A stretch of DNA of 30,950 nucleotides, taken from Clostridiales bacterium UBA1738. GTDB lineage: Bacteria; Bacillota; Clostridia; UBA1381. The stretch is from positions 98,060 to 129,009 of the forward strand of contig DCIA01000010.1 in the NCBI GenBank assembly GCA_002315735.1. Reading direction: 5' to 3'. The notes below the pieces were generated by a model. That model did no database searches, had not been told where the DNA came from, and worked only from the letters and a program-made list of their open reading frames with translations. This document shows positions 1-7,506 of this stretch, in pieces; position 1 is the first letter of the stretch; every line of letters begins with the position of its first letter. The translations under genes were made by a program, and so were the position numbers.

Positions 1-1018
1 AGTCAACACGCTTACCAAGAAGGTTTTGACGGAAACGTCCTTGCTTACCTTTTAGTAGGTCTGAAAGTGATTTTAGTGGTCTGTTAGAAGGGCCTGTTAC
101 AGTTCTTCCACGTCTACCATTATTGATTAAAGCGTCTACCGCTTCTTGTAACATTCTCTTTTCGTTTCTGATAATAATATCAGGAGCGCCAAGTTCCAAA
201 AGTCTGTTAAGACGATTATTACGGTTAATTACACGTCTGTAAAGGTCATTAAGGTCAGATGTTGCAAATCTTCCGCCGTCTAATTGTACCATCGGTCTTA
301 AATCCGGTGGAATAACAGGGATAACTGTCATAATCATCCATTCAGGACGATTTCCTGACACACGGAATGCTTCAACAACTTCAAGTCTCTTAATTATTTT
401 TGTTCTCTTTTGTCCTTGTCCTTGTGAATTTTCAAGTTCGGTTTTTAGTTCTTCTGAAAGAGCTTCAAGGTCAATATTTTTAAGTAGTTCTAAGATTGCC
501 TCTGCACCCATTCCGGCTTTAAATTTATCGCCGTATTTTTCATAAGCTTCACGATATTCTTTTTCCGATAAGATATCTCTTTCTTTTAGTTCTGTTTTGC
601 CCGGATCAATAACCACATATGCTGCAAAGTACAAAACTTTTTCAAGATTCTTAGGTGATATATCAAGGCAAAGTCCCATTGCTGACGGAACTCCCTTGAA
701 ATACCAAATGTGTGATACAGGAGTTGCAAGTTCAATGTGACCCATTCTTTCACGACGAACCTTTGCTTTTGTTACTTCAACGCCGCATCGGTCGCAGACA
801 ACACCTTTATATCTGATTTTCTTATATTTACCGCAGTGACATTCCCAGTCCTTTGTAGGTCCGAAAATCTTTTCACAGAAAAGACCGTCCTTTTCAGGCT
901 TTAATGTACGGTAATTAATTGTTTCAGGCTTTTTAACCTCACCATGTGACCAACTTTTGATTGTTTCAGGGGAGGCCAAACCAATTTTTATTGCTTCAAA
1001 ACTATTAAATTCTAACAT
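1..1018 (-). CDS. rpoC: RNA polymerase beta' subunit, N-terminal part (cut by window edge)
   Basis: This is the first 339 residues of the beta' subunit of the core RNA polymerase; the rest lies beyond the window start. The N-terminal zinc-binding module is visible: Cys60 and Cys62 (CHCGKYKK) and Cys75 and Cys78 (CDRCGVEV). It is followed by the conserved RRERMGHIELATPVSHIWY stretch and by the clamp region VIPPDLRPMVQLDGGRFATSDLNDLYRR. The catalytic NADFDGD loop is not reached. The ATG at 1018 is preceded by an AGGAGGGG ribosome binding site, and only 14 bases separate it from the rpoB stop, so the two genes are co-transcribed. Identification is certain; only the 3' end is missing. Confidence 0.98.
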   Translation of the reverse strand, partial: MLEFNSFEAIKIGLASPETIKSWSHGEVKKPETINYRTLKPEKDGLFCEKIFGPTKDWECHCGKYKKIRYKGVVCDRCGVEVTKAKVRRERMGHIELATPVSHIWYFKGVPSAMGLCLDISPKNLEKVLYFAAYVVIDPGKTELKERDILSEKEYREAYEKYGDKFKAGMGAEAILELLKNIDLEALSEELKTELENSQGQGQKRTKIIKRLEVVEAFRVSGNRPEWMIMTVIPVIPPDLRPMVQLDGGRFATSDLNDLYRRVINRNNRLNRLLELGAPDIIIRNEKRMLQEAVDALINNGRRGRTVTGPSNRPLKSLSDLLKGKQGRFRQNLLGKRVD

Positions 1019-1032
1019 TATTTAACCCCTCC

Positions 1033-4000
1033 TTAAAAATCTTCCAAAGTGATTTTATCTAAATCAATGTTTTCTTCTTCATCGAAATCATCGTATTCGA
1101 TATCTTCACCTTCAACAAGCATTTCGTCTTCTATGTCTTCATCAAAATCTATAGGAACATCGCCCTCTTCCATTGTCTTGACAAGTTCGCTGTCCCTTGG
1201 AGCAGGCTCGTCGTCATCAAGCGATAAATCAATATCAATTTCTTCGCCGGCTGCATCTAAGATTCTAATATCAAGAGCCAATGCTTGAAGTTCTTTTACA
1301 AGTACTCTGAATGATTCAGGAACGCCTGATCTTGGTATATTTTCGCCCTTAACGATAGCTTCATATGTTCTTACACGGCCTACAATATCGTCCGACTTAA
1401 CTGTTAAGATTTCTTGTAAAGTATAAGCAGCGCCGTAAGCTTCAAGCGCCCAAACTTCCATTTCTCCGAAACGTTGTCCACCAAATTGTGCTTTACCGCC
1501 CAAAGGCTGTTGTGTAACAAGCGAATATGGGCCTGTTGAACGAGCGTGAATCTTATCGTCAACCAAGTGGTCAAGTTTTAAGTAGTACATGACACCGACT
1601 GTAACAGGATTATCAAACTTTTCACCTGTTCTGCCATCATATACTGTTGACTTAAATGTTCCCGGAAGGTCTGCCATCTCAAAAGCTTGCTTTAAGTCTT
1701 CGTTTCTGGCGCCGTCAAATACCGGTGTGGCAATTTTAATGTATTGTTTTCCGTTTGCGATTTGCTTATCTTTTGCTTCTAAAATAGCTTTCTTATAAGC
1801 TTTGTCAACGTTCATCTTTTCAAGTTCTTCCCTAGTCTTTAAACTAAGCGTTCTGTATGCATAGCCAAGATGCATTTCAAGTACCTGACCGATGTTCATA
1901 CGAGAAGGCACGCCAAGAGGGTTAAGTACGATTTGAAGTGGTGTACCGTCTTCTAAGAACGGCATATCTTCTTGTGGAAGTACACGAGATACAACACCCT
2001 TATTACCGTGACGACCTGCCATCTTATCTCCGACTGAAATCTTTCTCTTTTGTGCAATGTAACATCTAACTGTTTTGTTTACTCCGGCGCCAAGTTCGTC
2101 GCTGTTTTCACGAGTAAATACCTTAACATCAACTATGATACCGTTTTCACCGTGAGGAACACGAAGTGATGTATCACGAACTTCTCTTGCTTTTTCACCG
2201 AAGATTGCACGAAGAAGTCTTTCTTCAGGAGTAAGTTCTGTTTCACCCTTTGGTGTAACCTTACCAACAAGGATATCTCCCGCTCTTACTTCTGCACCGA
2301 CTCTTATGATACCATCTTCATTTAGGTCTTTTAGTGCTTCTTCTGATACGTTAGGAATATCTCTTGTGATTTCTTCCGGTCCAAGTTTTGTATCACGAGC
2401 CTCACATTCATATTCTTCGATATGAATTGAAGTAAACATATCTTCTTTAACAAGTTCTTCCGAAATAAGAACAGCGTCCTCGTAGTTATAACCTTCCCAA
2501 GTCATAAATCCGATTAGAATATTCTTACCAAGGGCAAGTTCACCATTATTCATTGCAGGGCCGTCTGCAATAATGTCACCTCTTGCAACCTTTTCACCAA
2601 CTGAAACAATCGGTCTTTGGTTTATGCAAGTAGATTGGTTTGAACGAGCAAATTTAATAAGTTTTTGAGTATATTTTGTGCCTGATGCATCGCTCTTAAT
2701 TACGACTTCATCAGCAGAAACCTTAACAACAGTACCTGATTCTTTGGCAATAACAGCAGAACCTGAATCCTTAGCTGCCTTATATTCCATACCCGTTCCA
2801 ACGATTGGTGAATCTGTTGTAAGTAGCGGAACTGCCTGACATTGCATGTTAGAACCCATAAGTGCACGGTTAGCGTCATCGTTTTCAAGGAATGGGATAC
2901 ATGCTGTAACAACTGAAACAAGTTGTCTTGGAGATACGTCCATGTAGTCAACACGGCTTGGGTCTGCTTCCAAAATTTCATCACGATAACGTGCCGAAAC
3001 CTTCTTATCAAGGAAACATCCTTTGCTGTCTAACGGTTCATTTGCCTGAGCAATGATATAGTTATCTTCTTCATCGGCTGTCATATAAATGATTTCGTCT
3101 GTAACAACGCCTGTTTCTTTGTCAACTTTTCTGTATGGAGCCTCGATAAATCCGTATTCGTTAATTCTTGCAAATGTAGCAAGAGATGTGATAAGACCGA
3201 TGTTAGGGCCTTCAGGAGTCTCGATAGGACACATTCTGCCATAATGAGAATAGTGTACGTCACGAACTTCGAATCCTGCACGCTCTCTTGACAAACCACC
3301 GGGACCAAGTGCTGAAATACGTCTTTTATGTCTTAATTCAGCAAGTGGGTTTGGTTGGTCCATAAATTGTGAAAGCTGTGAAGAGCCAAAGAACTCATTT
3401 ATTGTAGCCATAATTGGTCTTGTGTTTATTAATGTTTGAGGTGTGATAATTTCTTGGTCTTGAGTTGACATTCTTTCACGAACAACTCTTTCCATTCTTG
3501 AAAGACCGATTCTGAATTGGTTTTGTAAAAGTTCACCGACACTTCTTACACGACGATTTCCCAAATGGTCGATATCGTCTATATCACCGATACCGTTTGC
3601 CAAACATGTAACATAGTTAATTGAAGCAAACATATCGTCTATTGTGATGTGCTTAGGTGACAATTCATCAATTCTTGATAGAATTTGTTCTTTTGCATCT
3701 TCGTCATTTTCAGCATTTTCAAGGATTTCCAAAAGAACGCTTCTTCTAACCTTTTTATATTGAATATCGCTTACATCAAAAGTTACATATTCGTCGATAT
3801 AAACCATATCGTTTGAAATAACACGAACTCTTTGTTCGTCAACCAAAAGGTCAAGTTCGTTAACGCCTGCTCTTTCGATTTGTTCTGCAAGTTCTCTTGA
3901 AATTTCGTCCCCTGCTACGGCAATAACTTCACCTGTTCTTGGGTCTGCGATAGTATCAGCAAGAACCTTGCCTACTATTCTTGTTGCCATAGCCATCTTT

Positions 4001-4827
4001 TTATCATATTTGAATCTACCAACATGGGCAAGGTCGTAACGCTTCGGGTCAAAGAACATATTTGTAATTAAACTTTCTGCGTTTTCAACGTTTAGAGGTT
4101 CGCCCGGACGAAGCTTTTTGTAGATTTCCAAAAGCGCATCATCACGATTGTCGGTTGTATCCTTTTCAAAAGTAGCGATAAGGCGTGGGTCATCACCGAA
4201 TTTTTGCAAAATTTCGGCATTTGTTTGAAGTCCCATTGCACGAATAAGAACCGTTACAGGGATCTTTCTTGTACGGTCAATACGCACTGAAAAAACATCG
4301 TTTGAGTCTGTTTCATACTCAAGCCATGCACCACGATAAGGAATTACAGTTGTAGCATAAAGCGGTTTACCCGTCTTATCTCTGGTAAATTCATAATACA
4401 TACCCGGAGATCTAACAAGCTGACTTACGATAACACGCTCAGCACCATTAATAATAAATGTGCCCTGCTCTGTCATAAGCGGGAAGTCGCCCATAAAGAT
4501 ATCTTGTTCCTTAATTTCACCCGTTTCACGATTAATGAGTCTTACATTAACACGCAAAGGGCCTGCATACTTTGCATCTCTTTCCTTACATTCCTCAACT
4601 GAATATTTTGGATTGTAGTCTAATGTATAATCGAAAAATTCCAAGCAGAAATGTCCTGAGTGGTCAGTAATAGGAGAAATATCTCTAAATACTTCTTTTA
4701 ATCCTTCTTCAATGAACCACTTGTATGATTCTTTTTGGACTTCGATTAAGTTAGGCATTTCCAAAACTTCATTAATCTTGGAATAGCTCAGTCTGGTATT
4801 TTTGCCAAGTTGAACTTCATGTACCAT
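1033..4827 (-). CDS. rpoB: RNA polymerase beta subunit
   Basis: This is the complete 1264-residue beta subunit of RNA polymerase. Conserved blocks are present in order: the rifampicin region around residues 480-520 (FFGSSQLSQFMDQ, then HKRRISALGPGGLSRERAG), RMCPIETPEGPNIGLI, GEKAREVRDTSLRVPHG and MAGRHGNKGVVSR near the active centre, and the GGKAQFGGQRFGEMEVWALEAYGA block near the C terminus. The protein ends in a strongly acidic tail of about 60 residues (EDIEDEML, DDFDEEEN). The start has a GAGGTG ribosome binding site. In many bacteria rplJ-rplL lie directly upstream; here the neighbour is a divergent dnaD-like gene, so the rpoBC operon starts at its own promoter. The rifampicin region has P492 and R499 where E. 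coli has N518 and T525 (see findings). Confidence 0.99.
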   Translation of the reverse strand: MVHEVQLGKNTRLSYSKINEVLEMPNLIEVQKESYKWFIEEGLKEVFRDISPITDHSGHFCLEFFDYTLDYNPKYSVEECKERDAKYAGPLRVNVRLINRETGEIKEQDIFMGDFPLMTEQGTFIINGAERVIVSQLVRSPGMYYEFTRDKTGKPLYATTVIPYRGAWLEYETDSNDVFSVRIDRTRKIPVTVLIRAMGLQTNAEILQKFGDDPRLIATFEKDTTDNRDDALLEIYKKLRPGEPLNVENAESLITNMFFDPKRYDLAHVGRFKYDKKMAMATRIVGKVLADTIADPRTGEVIAVAGDEISRELAEQIERAGVNELDLLVDEQRVRVISNDMVYIDEYVTFDVSDIQYKKVRRSVLLEILENAENDEDAKEQILSRIDELSPKHITIDDMFASINYVTCLANGIGDIDDIDHLGNRRVRSVGELLQNQFRIGLSRMERVVRERMSTQDQEIITPQTLINTRPIMATINEFFGSSQLSQFMDQPNPLAELRHKRRISALGPGGLSRERAGFEVRDVHYSHYGRMCPIETPEGPNIGLITSLATFARINEYGFIEAPYRKVDKETGVVTDEIIYMTADEEDNYIIAQANEPLDSKGCFLDKKVSARYRDEILEADPSRVDYMDVSPRQLVSVVTACIPFLENDDANRALMGSNMQCQAVPLLTTDSPIVGTGMEYKAAKDSGSAVIAKESGTVVKVSADEVVIKSDASGTKYTQKLIKFARSNQSTCINQRPIVSVGEKVARGDIIADGPAMNNGELALGKNILIGFMTWEGYNYEDAVLISEELVKEDMFTSIHIEEYECEARDTKLGPEEITRDIPNVSEEALKDLNEDGIIRVGAEVRAGDILVGKVTPKGETELTPEERLLRAIFGEKAREVRDTSLRVPHGENGIIVDVKVFTRENSDELGAGVNKTVRCYIAQKRKISVGDKMAGRHGNKGVVSRVLPQEDMPFLEDGTPLQIVLNPLGVPSRMNIGQVLEMHLGYAYRTLSLKTREELEKMNVDKAYKKAILEAKDKQIANGKQYIKIATPVFDGARNEDLKQAFEMADLPGTFKSTVYDGRTGEKFDNPVTVGVMYYLKLDHLVDDKIHARSTGPYSLVTQQPLGGKAQFGGQRFGEMEVWALEAYGAAYTLQEILTVKSDDIVGRVRTYEAIVKGENIPRSGVPESFRVLVKELQALALDIRILDAAGEEIDIDLSLDDDEPAPRDSELVKTMEEGDVPIDFDEDIEDEMLVEGEDIEYDDFDEEENIDLDKITLEDF

Positions 4828-4889
4828 TAACTTATCACCTCGTCAATTATTTTATGGGAAATCACGCCCAAATAAATTTTCAAATGCTA

Positions 4890-4918
4890 TTGATTTTTAC
4901 TTTGCAATATGCTATAAT
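4890..4918 (+). promoter_or_regulatory. Predicted sigma-A promoter for the dnaD-like gene
   Basis: TTGATT (4890-4895), 17 bases, TATAAT (4913-4918). The start near 4925 gives a leader of about 145 nt to the ATG at 5070. This start lies inside the transcribed leader of rpoB on the other strand, so the two leaders would overlap by about 50 nt. Confidence 0.65.
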
Positions 4919-4983
4919 AAGCATCGACAAAGATTGGGGGTAGCGGATATTAATCCCATATTATCATCTTAGTACAATATACA

Positions 4984-5012
4984 ATGTTATCACAAAATTT
5001 CCAATATGTCAA
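4984..5012 (-). promoter_or_regulatory. Predicted sigma-A promoter of rpoBC
   Basis: On the minus strand, a perfect TTGACA -35 (5012-5007) is followed after 17 bases by TAACAT (4989-4984), which carries an extended -10 TGA just upstream. The predicted start near 4977 gives an rpoB leader of about 150 nt. No r-protein gene lies upstream, so this looks like the operon promoter. Confidence 0.7.
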
Positions 5013-5069
5013 CAGGCATATTGCTTTTTTTTCAAATTTTTTAAAAAAGATTCGGGGTGCACAAGAAAA

Positions 5070-6014
5070 ATGCCACAATTTATTAAGGACAACAGTTTTA
5101 TTTCTGTTCCAACATCATTTATAAGGGAAACTCTTCCCTCTTGCAACGCTGCATTTGTTAAGGTTTATCTCTACCTATTATTATTAGCGGAAGAGGCAGT
5201 TCAAACGGAATATCGTGATATTGCAAAAACGCTTGGACTGTTAGAAAGCGACCTACTGCAAGCGATAGATTATTTAAATAGCATAGGCGTTCTTAAAGCA
5301 AATGGCGAAACAATTTCTTTTTTAGGGAAAACACCATCTGCTTTTATGGAAGAGCCTACAACATATAATACAAACACCGAAAATGTTGTCGATGCTATTG
5401 CAAGCAACAAAGAACTTTCCGATATGTTTATGCTATGCCAAGAAATCTTAGGTAAAACAATAACCGAAAAGGATATGCAAACAATATATTGGTTCTATTC
5501 CAACCTTAAAATGCCGATTGAGGTCATTTTGATGCTGTTAGAATACTGTGTTTCAAAAGGCAAAAATCGTATAAGTTACATAGAAAAAGTTGCAATTTCG
5601 TGGAACGAAATGGGTCTTAATACAACGCAGAGTGTTAACGATTATTTAGAAAGCGAAGAACAGCGCACAGGATTTTTGTATTCAATTCGCAAAATTATGG
5701 GGATTTCAGACAGAAGCCTAAGCCAAATCGAAGAAAAGTATCTTGCAACTTGGCACGAAGATTATAAAATGACAGAAGAGATGATTGCCCTTGCGTATGA
5801 ATATTGCATTATTCAAACCGCAAAGTTATCTTTTCCGTATATGGATAAAATAATATCTCGTTGGCATACTGAAGGGATTTCCACAATCCAAAAAGCAGAA
5901 GAAGATAACAAAAAATTTAAAAACAGACCTAAAAATAAAGAAACAGCTTTTTCTGAAAATGATTATAACAGCACAGATTTAGAAATACTATCTCGTGCAT
6001 TTCAAGAAAAATAA
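5070..6014 (+). CDS. DnaD-domain replication initiation/primosome protein
   Basis: This 314-residue protein belongs to the DnaD/DnaB-like primosome family of Firmicutes, which helps load the replicative helicase at origins and restarting forks. Residues 15-85 look like a winged-helix N-terminal domain. Two DnaD C-terminal-type (DDBH2) domains follow in tandem: residues 115-190, with the signature YIEKVAISWNEMGLNT, and residues 208-275, with YMDKIISRWHTEGIST. The C terminus is lysine-rich and low in complexity (KKFKNRPKNKE). The start is preceded by GGGGTG. An IstB/DnaC-type ATPase gene often follows such proteins in Clostridia, but here the gene stands alone and is followed by greA with its own promoter. 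The family call is secure; whether it is the functional DnaD or a paralogue cannot be told from this window. Confidence 0.88.
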   Translation: MPQFIKDNSFISVPTSFIRETLPSCNAAFVKVYLYLLLLAEEAVQTEYRDIAKTLGLLESDLLQAIDYLNSIGVLKANGETISFLGKTPSAFMEEPTTYNTNTENVVDAIASNKELSDMFMLCQEILGKTITEKDMQTIYWFYSNLKMPIEVILMLLEYCVSKGKNRISYIEKVAISWNEMGLNTTQSVNDYLESEEQRTGFLYSIRKIMGISDRSLSQIEEKYLATWHEDYKMTEEMIALAYEYCIIQTAKLSFPYMDKIISRWHTEGISTIQKAEEDNKKFKNRPKNKETAFSENDYNSTDLEILSRAFQEK

Positions 6015-6077
6015 CAAATATTAGAACTTATATTTTTAAGACATACTGCATAGAATTATTTAGTATAAAGAAAAGAG

Positions 6078-6105
6078 TTGACAATTAAGAAAATTTTGGT
6101 ATAAT
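6078..6105 (+). promoter_or_regulatory. Consensus sigma-A promoter of greA
   Basis: TTGACA (6078-6083), 16 bases, TATAAT (6100-6105), with TGG in front of the -10 as an extended element. The predicted start near 6112 lies downstream enough to support the ATG at 6160 rather than an upstream in-frame ATG at 6118. Confidence 0.85.
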
Positions 6106-6159
6106 GTATTTGTTGCTTTGAAAATTTTTTATATTTATATAGAAAGGAAGTGTTTTGTC

Positions 6160-6666
6160 ATGGCAGAAGAAAAGGAAATAATCTTAACAGCAATCGGAAT
6201 GAACGCTTTAAAAACAGGTCTTGATTACCTAAAAACAACAAAAAGAAGCGAAATAACCGAAAAAATCAAAACTGCAAGAGGTTTTGGGGATTTGTCCGAA
6301 AATGCAGAATATGACGAGGCAAAAAATGAGCAAGCTGAGGTTGAATCAAAAATCAATCAATTAACCCAAATGCTTAAATATGCAAGAGCAATCAGCGACA
6401 GCGAAATAACAGACGGTGTTTGTTGCATCGGAAATACCGTCGAAATAATCGAAGTCGGCGAAGAAGATCTTGAAAAATATACTTTTGTAAGTGCTGATGA
6501 AATTGAAATGTATGCAATTTTGAATGCCGATATGGACGAATTACTTTCAGTAAATTCACCGGTCGGAAAGGCTCTGCTTGGTCACAAGGTCGGCGAAACA
6601 GTTGAGGTTACAACTCCTGTTTGTACTATCAAATTTGAAATAAAAAATCTTTATAAATACGAATAA
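6160..6666 (+). CDS. greA: Transcription elongation factor GreA
   Basis: This 168-residue Gre factor enters the RNA polymerase secondary channel and stimulates cleavage of backtracked transcripts. Residues 1-78 form the coiled-coil, with the acidic catalytic tip GDLSENAEYDEAKNEQ: D44 and E47 match the two acidic residues that hold the metal ion in E. coli GreA. Residues 80-168 are the FKBP-like domain, ending in NSPVGKALLGHKVGETVEV and a short tail. I chose the ATG at 6160 because it has an AAAGGAAG ribosome binding site and lies about 50 nt past a consensus promoter; the in-frame ATG at 6118 has no such site. The gene is monocistronic, with a strong terminator directly after the stop. Confidence 0.96.
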   Translation: MAEEKEIILTAIGMNALKTGLDYLKTTKRSEITEKIKTARGFGDLSENAEYDEAKNEQAEVESKINQLTQMLKYARAISDSEITDGVCCIGNTVEIIEVGEEDLEKYTFVSADEIEMYAILNADMDELLSVNSPVGKALLGHKVGETVEVTTPVCTIKFEIKNLYKYE

Positions 6667-6670
6667 ATAA

Positions 6671-6703
6671 AAAAATCTGCCGCTTGGCAGATTTTTTATT
6701 TTT
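6671..6703 (+). terminator. Rho-independent terminator of greA
   Basis: An 11-bp stem (6671-6681 with 6686-6696), loop GCTT, followed by a T-rich run. The mirrored A-run means it may also work on the minus strand, as a second stop for the small RNA described at 6715-6790. Confidence 0.9.
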
Positions 6704-6714
6704 GTCCATAAATA

Positions 6715-6790
6715 CCAAAAAGCACCGGGGTGCGATGCTTTCAGGCTTGATATGTATAGGATAAAAGGGTAGAAAGCAATTTCCTTCTAC
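6715..6790 (-). ncRNA. Candidate small RNA of unknown function between greA and tspO
   Basis: On the minus strand a strong promoter (6825-6797) would start transcription near 6790. The transcript begins with a hairpin, GUAGAAG pairing with CUUUCUAC around the loop GAAAUUG. A single-stranded linker of about 30 nt follows, then a GC-rich hairpin (GCACCCCGGUGC, strengthened by AAAGCA with UGCUUU) and five U residues near 6717. The total is about 75 nt. No ORF with a convincing ribosome binding site is present. The unit does not lead into any minus-strand gene; the next thing downstream is the greA terminator. I do not recognise it as a known family. The structure is seen directly; that it is transcribed is an inference. 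Confidence 0.55.
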
Positions 6791-6796
6791 ACAATT

Positions 6797-6825
6797 ATTA
6801 TAACACAGTCAAATACAAAATGCAA
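6797..6825 (-). promoter_or_regulatory. Predicted sigma-A promoter of the candidate small RNA
   Basis: Minus strand TTGCAT (6825-6820), 17 bases, TATAAT (6802-6797), with an extended -10 TGT. No protein-coding gene lies downstream on this strand until the antisense side of greA. Confidence 0.7.
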
Positions 6826-6843
6826 GTAATTTTTTAGCAAATC

Positions 6844-6871
6844 TTGTACTTTTTTCTGTATTTTTTATAGT
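6844..6871 (+). promoter_or_regulatory. Predicted promoter of tspO
   Basis: TTGTAC (6844-6849), 16 bases, TATAGT (6866-6871). The predicted start is about 65 nt ahead of the tspO ATG. Confidence 0.5.
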
Positions 6872-6944
6872 TCCTCCACAAAATATGCCACTTTTGCATT
6901 AAATTCTTTATATCTGCATAGAATATCTTGTGAGGTGACTTATT

Positions 6945-7397
6945 ATGTGGAAAAAATATAAACCCTATATTGTAGAAATTATTATTGCTTTGGCTGTCGG
7001 CGGCCTATCTGCTCTTCTTACCAAAAACGGCATGGCAGATTTTGAAAATGTCGCAAAACCACCACTTTCCCCGCCACCTATTCTCTTCCCGATTGTGTGG
7101 TCAATCTTATATGTCCTTATGGGTATAAGCGCAGGGCTTTCTCTTAAAACTGCTTATCGAGTACCTTATGCATACAGACTGTCATTAATCGTAAACTTTT
7201 TTTGGTCAATAATATTTTTCAATATGAAAGCATACTTTTTTGCTTTTGTGTGGTTAATCCTTTTAGGCATACTTGTGATAGTCACAATTATTGACTATTA
7301 CAAAATAAACAAAACTGCCGCATATCTGCAAATACCATATCTTCTTTGGATAATTTTTGCAGGATATCTAACATTTTCCATATGGCTCTTAAATTAA
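6945..7397 (+). CDS. tspO: TspO/MBR family membrane protein
   Basis: A 150-residue integral membrane protein of the TspO/peripheral benzodiazepine receptor family, which binds porphyrins, haem and related ligands. Five hydrophobic segments are visible, starting with IVEIIIALAVGGLSALLT. The family signatures are present: the loop after helix 1 with KPPLSPPPILFPIVWSILY, the N-F-F-W-S in helix 3, and YLQIPYLLWIIFAGYLTF in the last helix. The length fits bacterial homologues (about 150-160). The ATG at 6945 follows a GAGGTG ribosome binding site. It is a single-gene unit with its own promoter and a terminator that overlaps the stop codon. No haem or carotenoid genes lie nearby to indicate the ligand. 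Confidence 0.92.
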   Translation: MWKKYKPYIVEIIIALAVGGLSALLTKNGMADFENVAKPPLSPPPILFPIVWSILYVLMGISAGLSLKTAYRVPYAYRLSLIVNFFWSIIFFNMKAYFFAFVWLILLGILVIVTIIDYYKINKTAAYLQIPYLLWIIFAGYLTFSIWLLN

Positions 7398-7419
7398 ATC
7401 GACTTTTGTCGATTTTTTT
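7396..7419 (+). terminator. Terminator of tspO, overlapping its stop codon
   Basis: Stem AAATCGAC (7396-7403), loop TTTT, GTCGATTT (7408-7415), then a T run. The stem begins inside the tspO TAA. Confidence 0.85.
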
Positions 7420-7438
7420 AATTTTTTGCAAAATTCTC

Positions 7439-7468
7439 TTGACTTATAGGTATGTTTTGTATTAGAAT
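7439..7468 (+). promoter_or_regulatory. Predicted promoter of the DUF1846 gene
   Basis: TTGACT (7439-7444), 18 bases, TAGAAT (7463-7468). The transcript would start near 7475, about 30 nt ahead of the ATG at 7507. Confidence 0.65.
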
Positions 7469-7506
7469 ATACGTTATGAAATTTTTAGAATGTGGAGATG
7501 AAAAAG

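Noticed and set aside
1049..1288. Serine-rich plus-strand frame opposite the rpoB 3' end
   Set aside because: It is the complement of the acidic rpoB tail; Asp/Glu codons give Ser/Ile on the other strand. No start signals.
6118..6159. Longer greA starting at an upstream ATG
   Set aside because: The upstream ATG lies only about 6 bases after the predicted transcription start and has no ribosome binding site; AAAGGAAG precedes the ATG at 6160.
6750..6790. Twelve-codon leader peptide (TTG start) in the candidate small RNA
   Set aside because: AAGGA lies almost next to the TTG and within a hairpin; spacing and length do not support translation.
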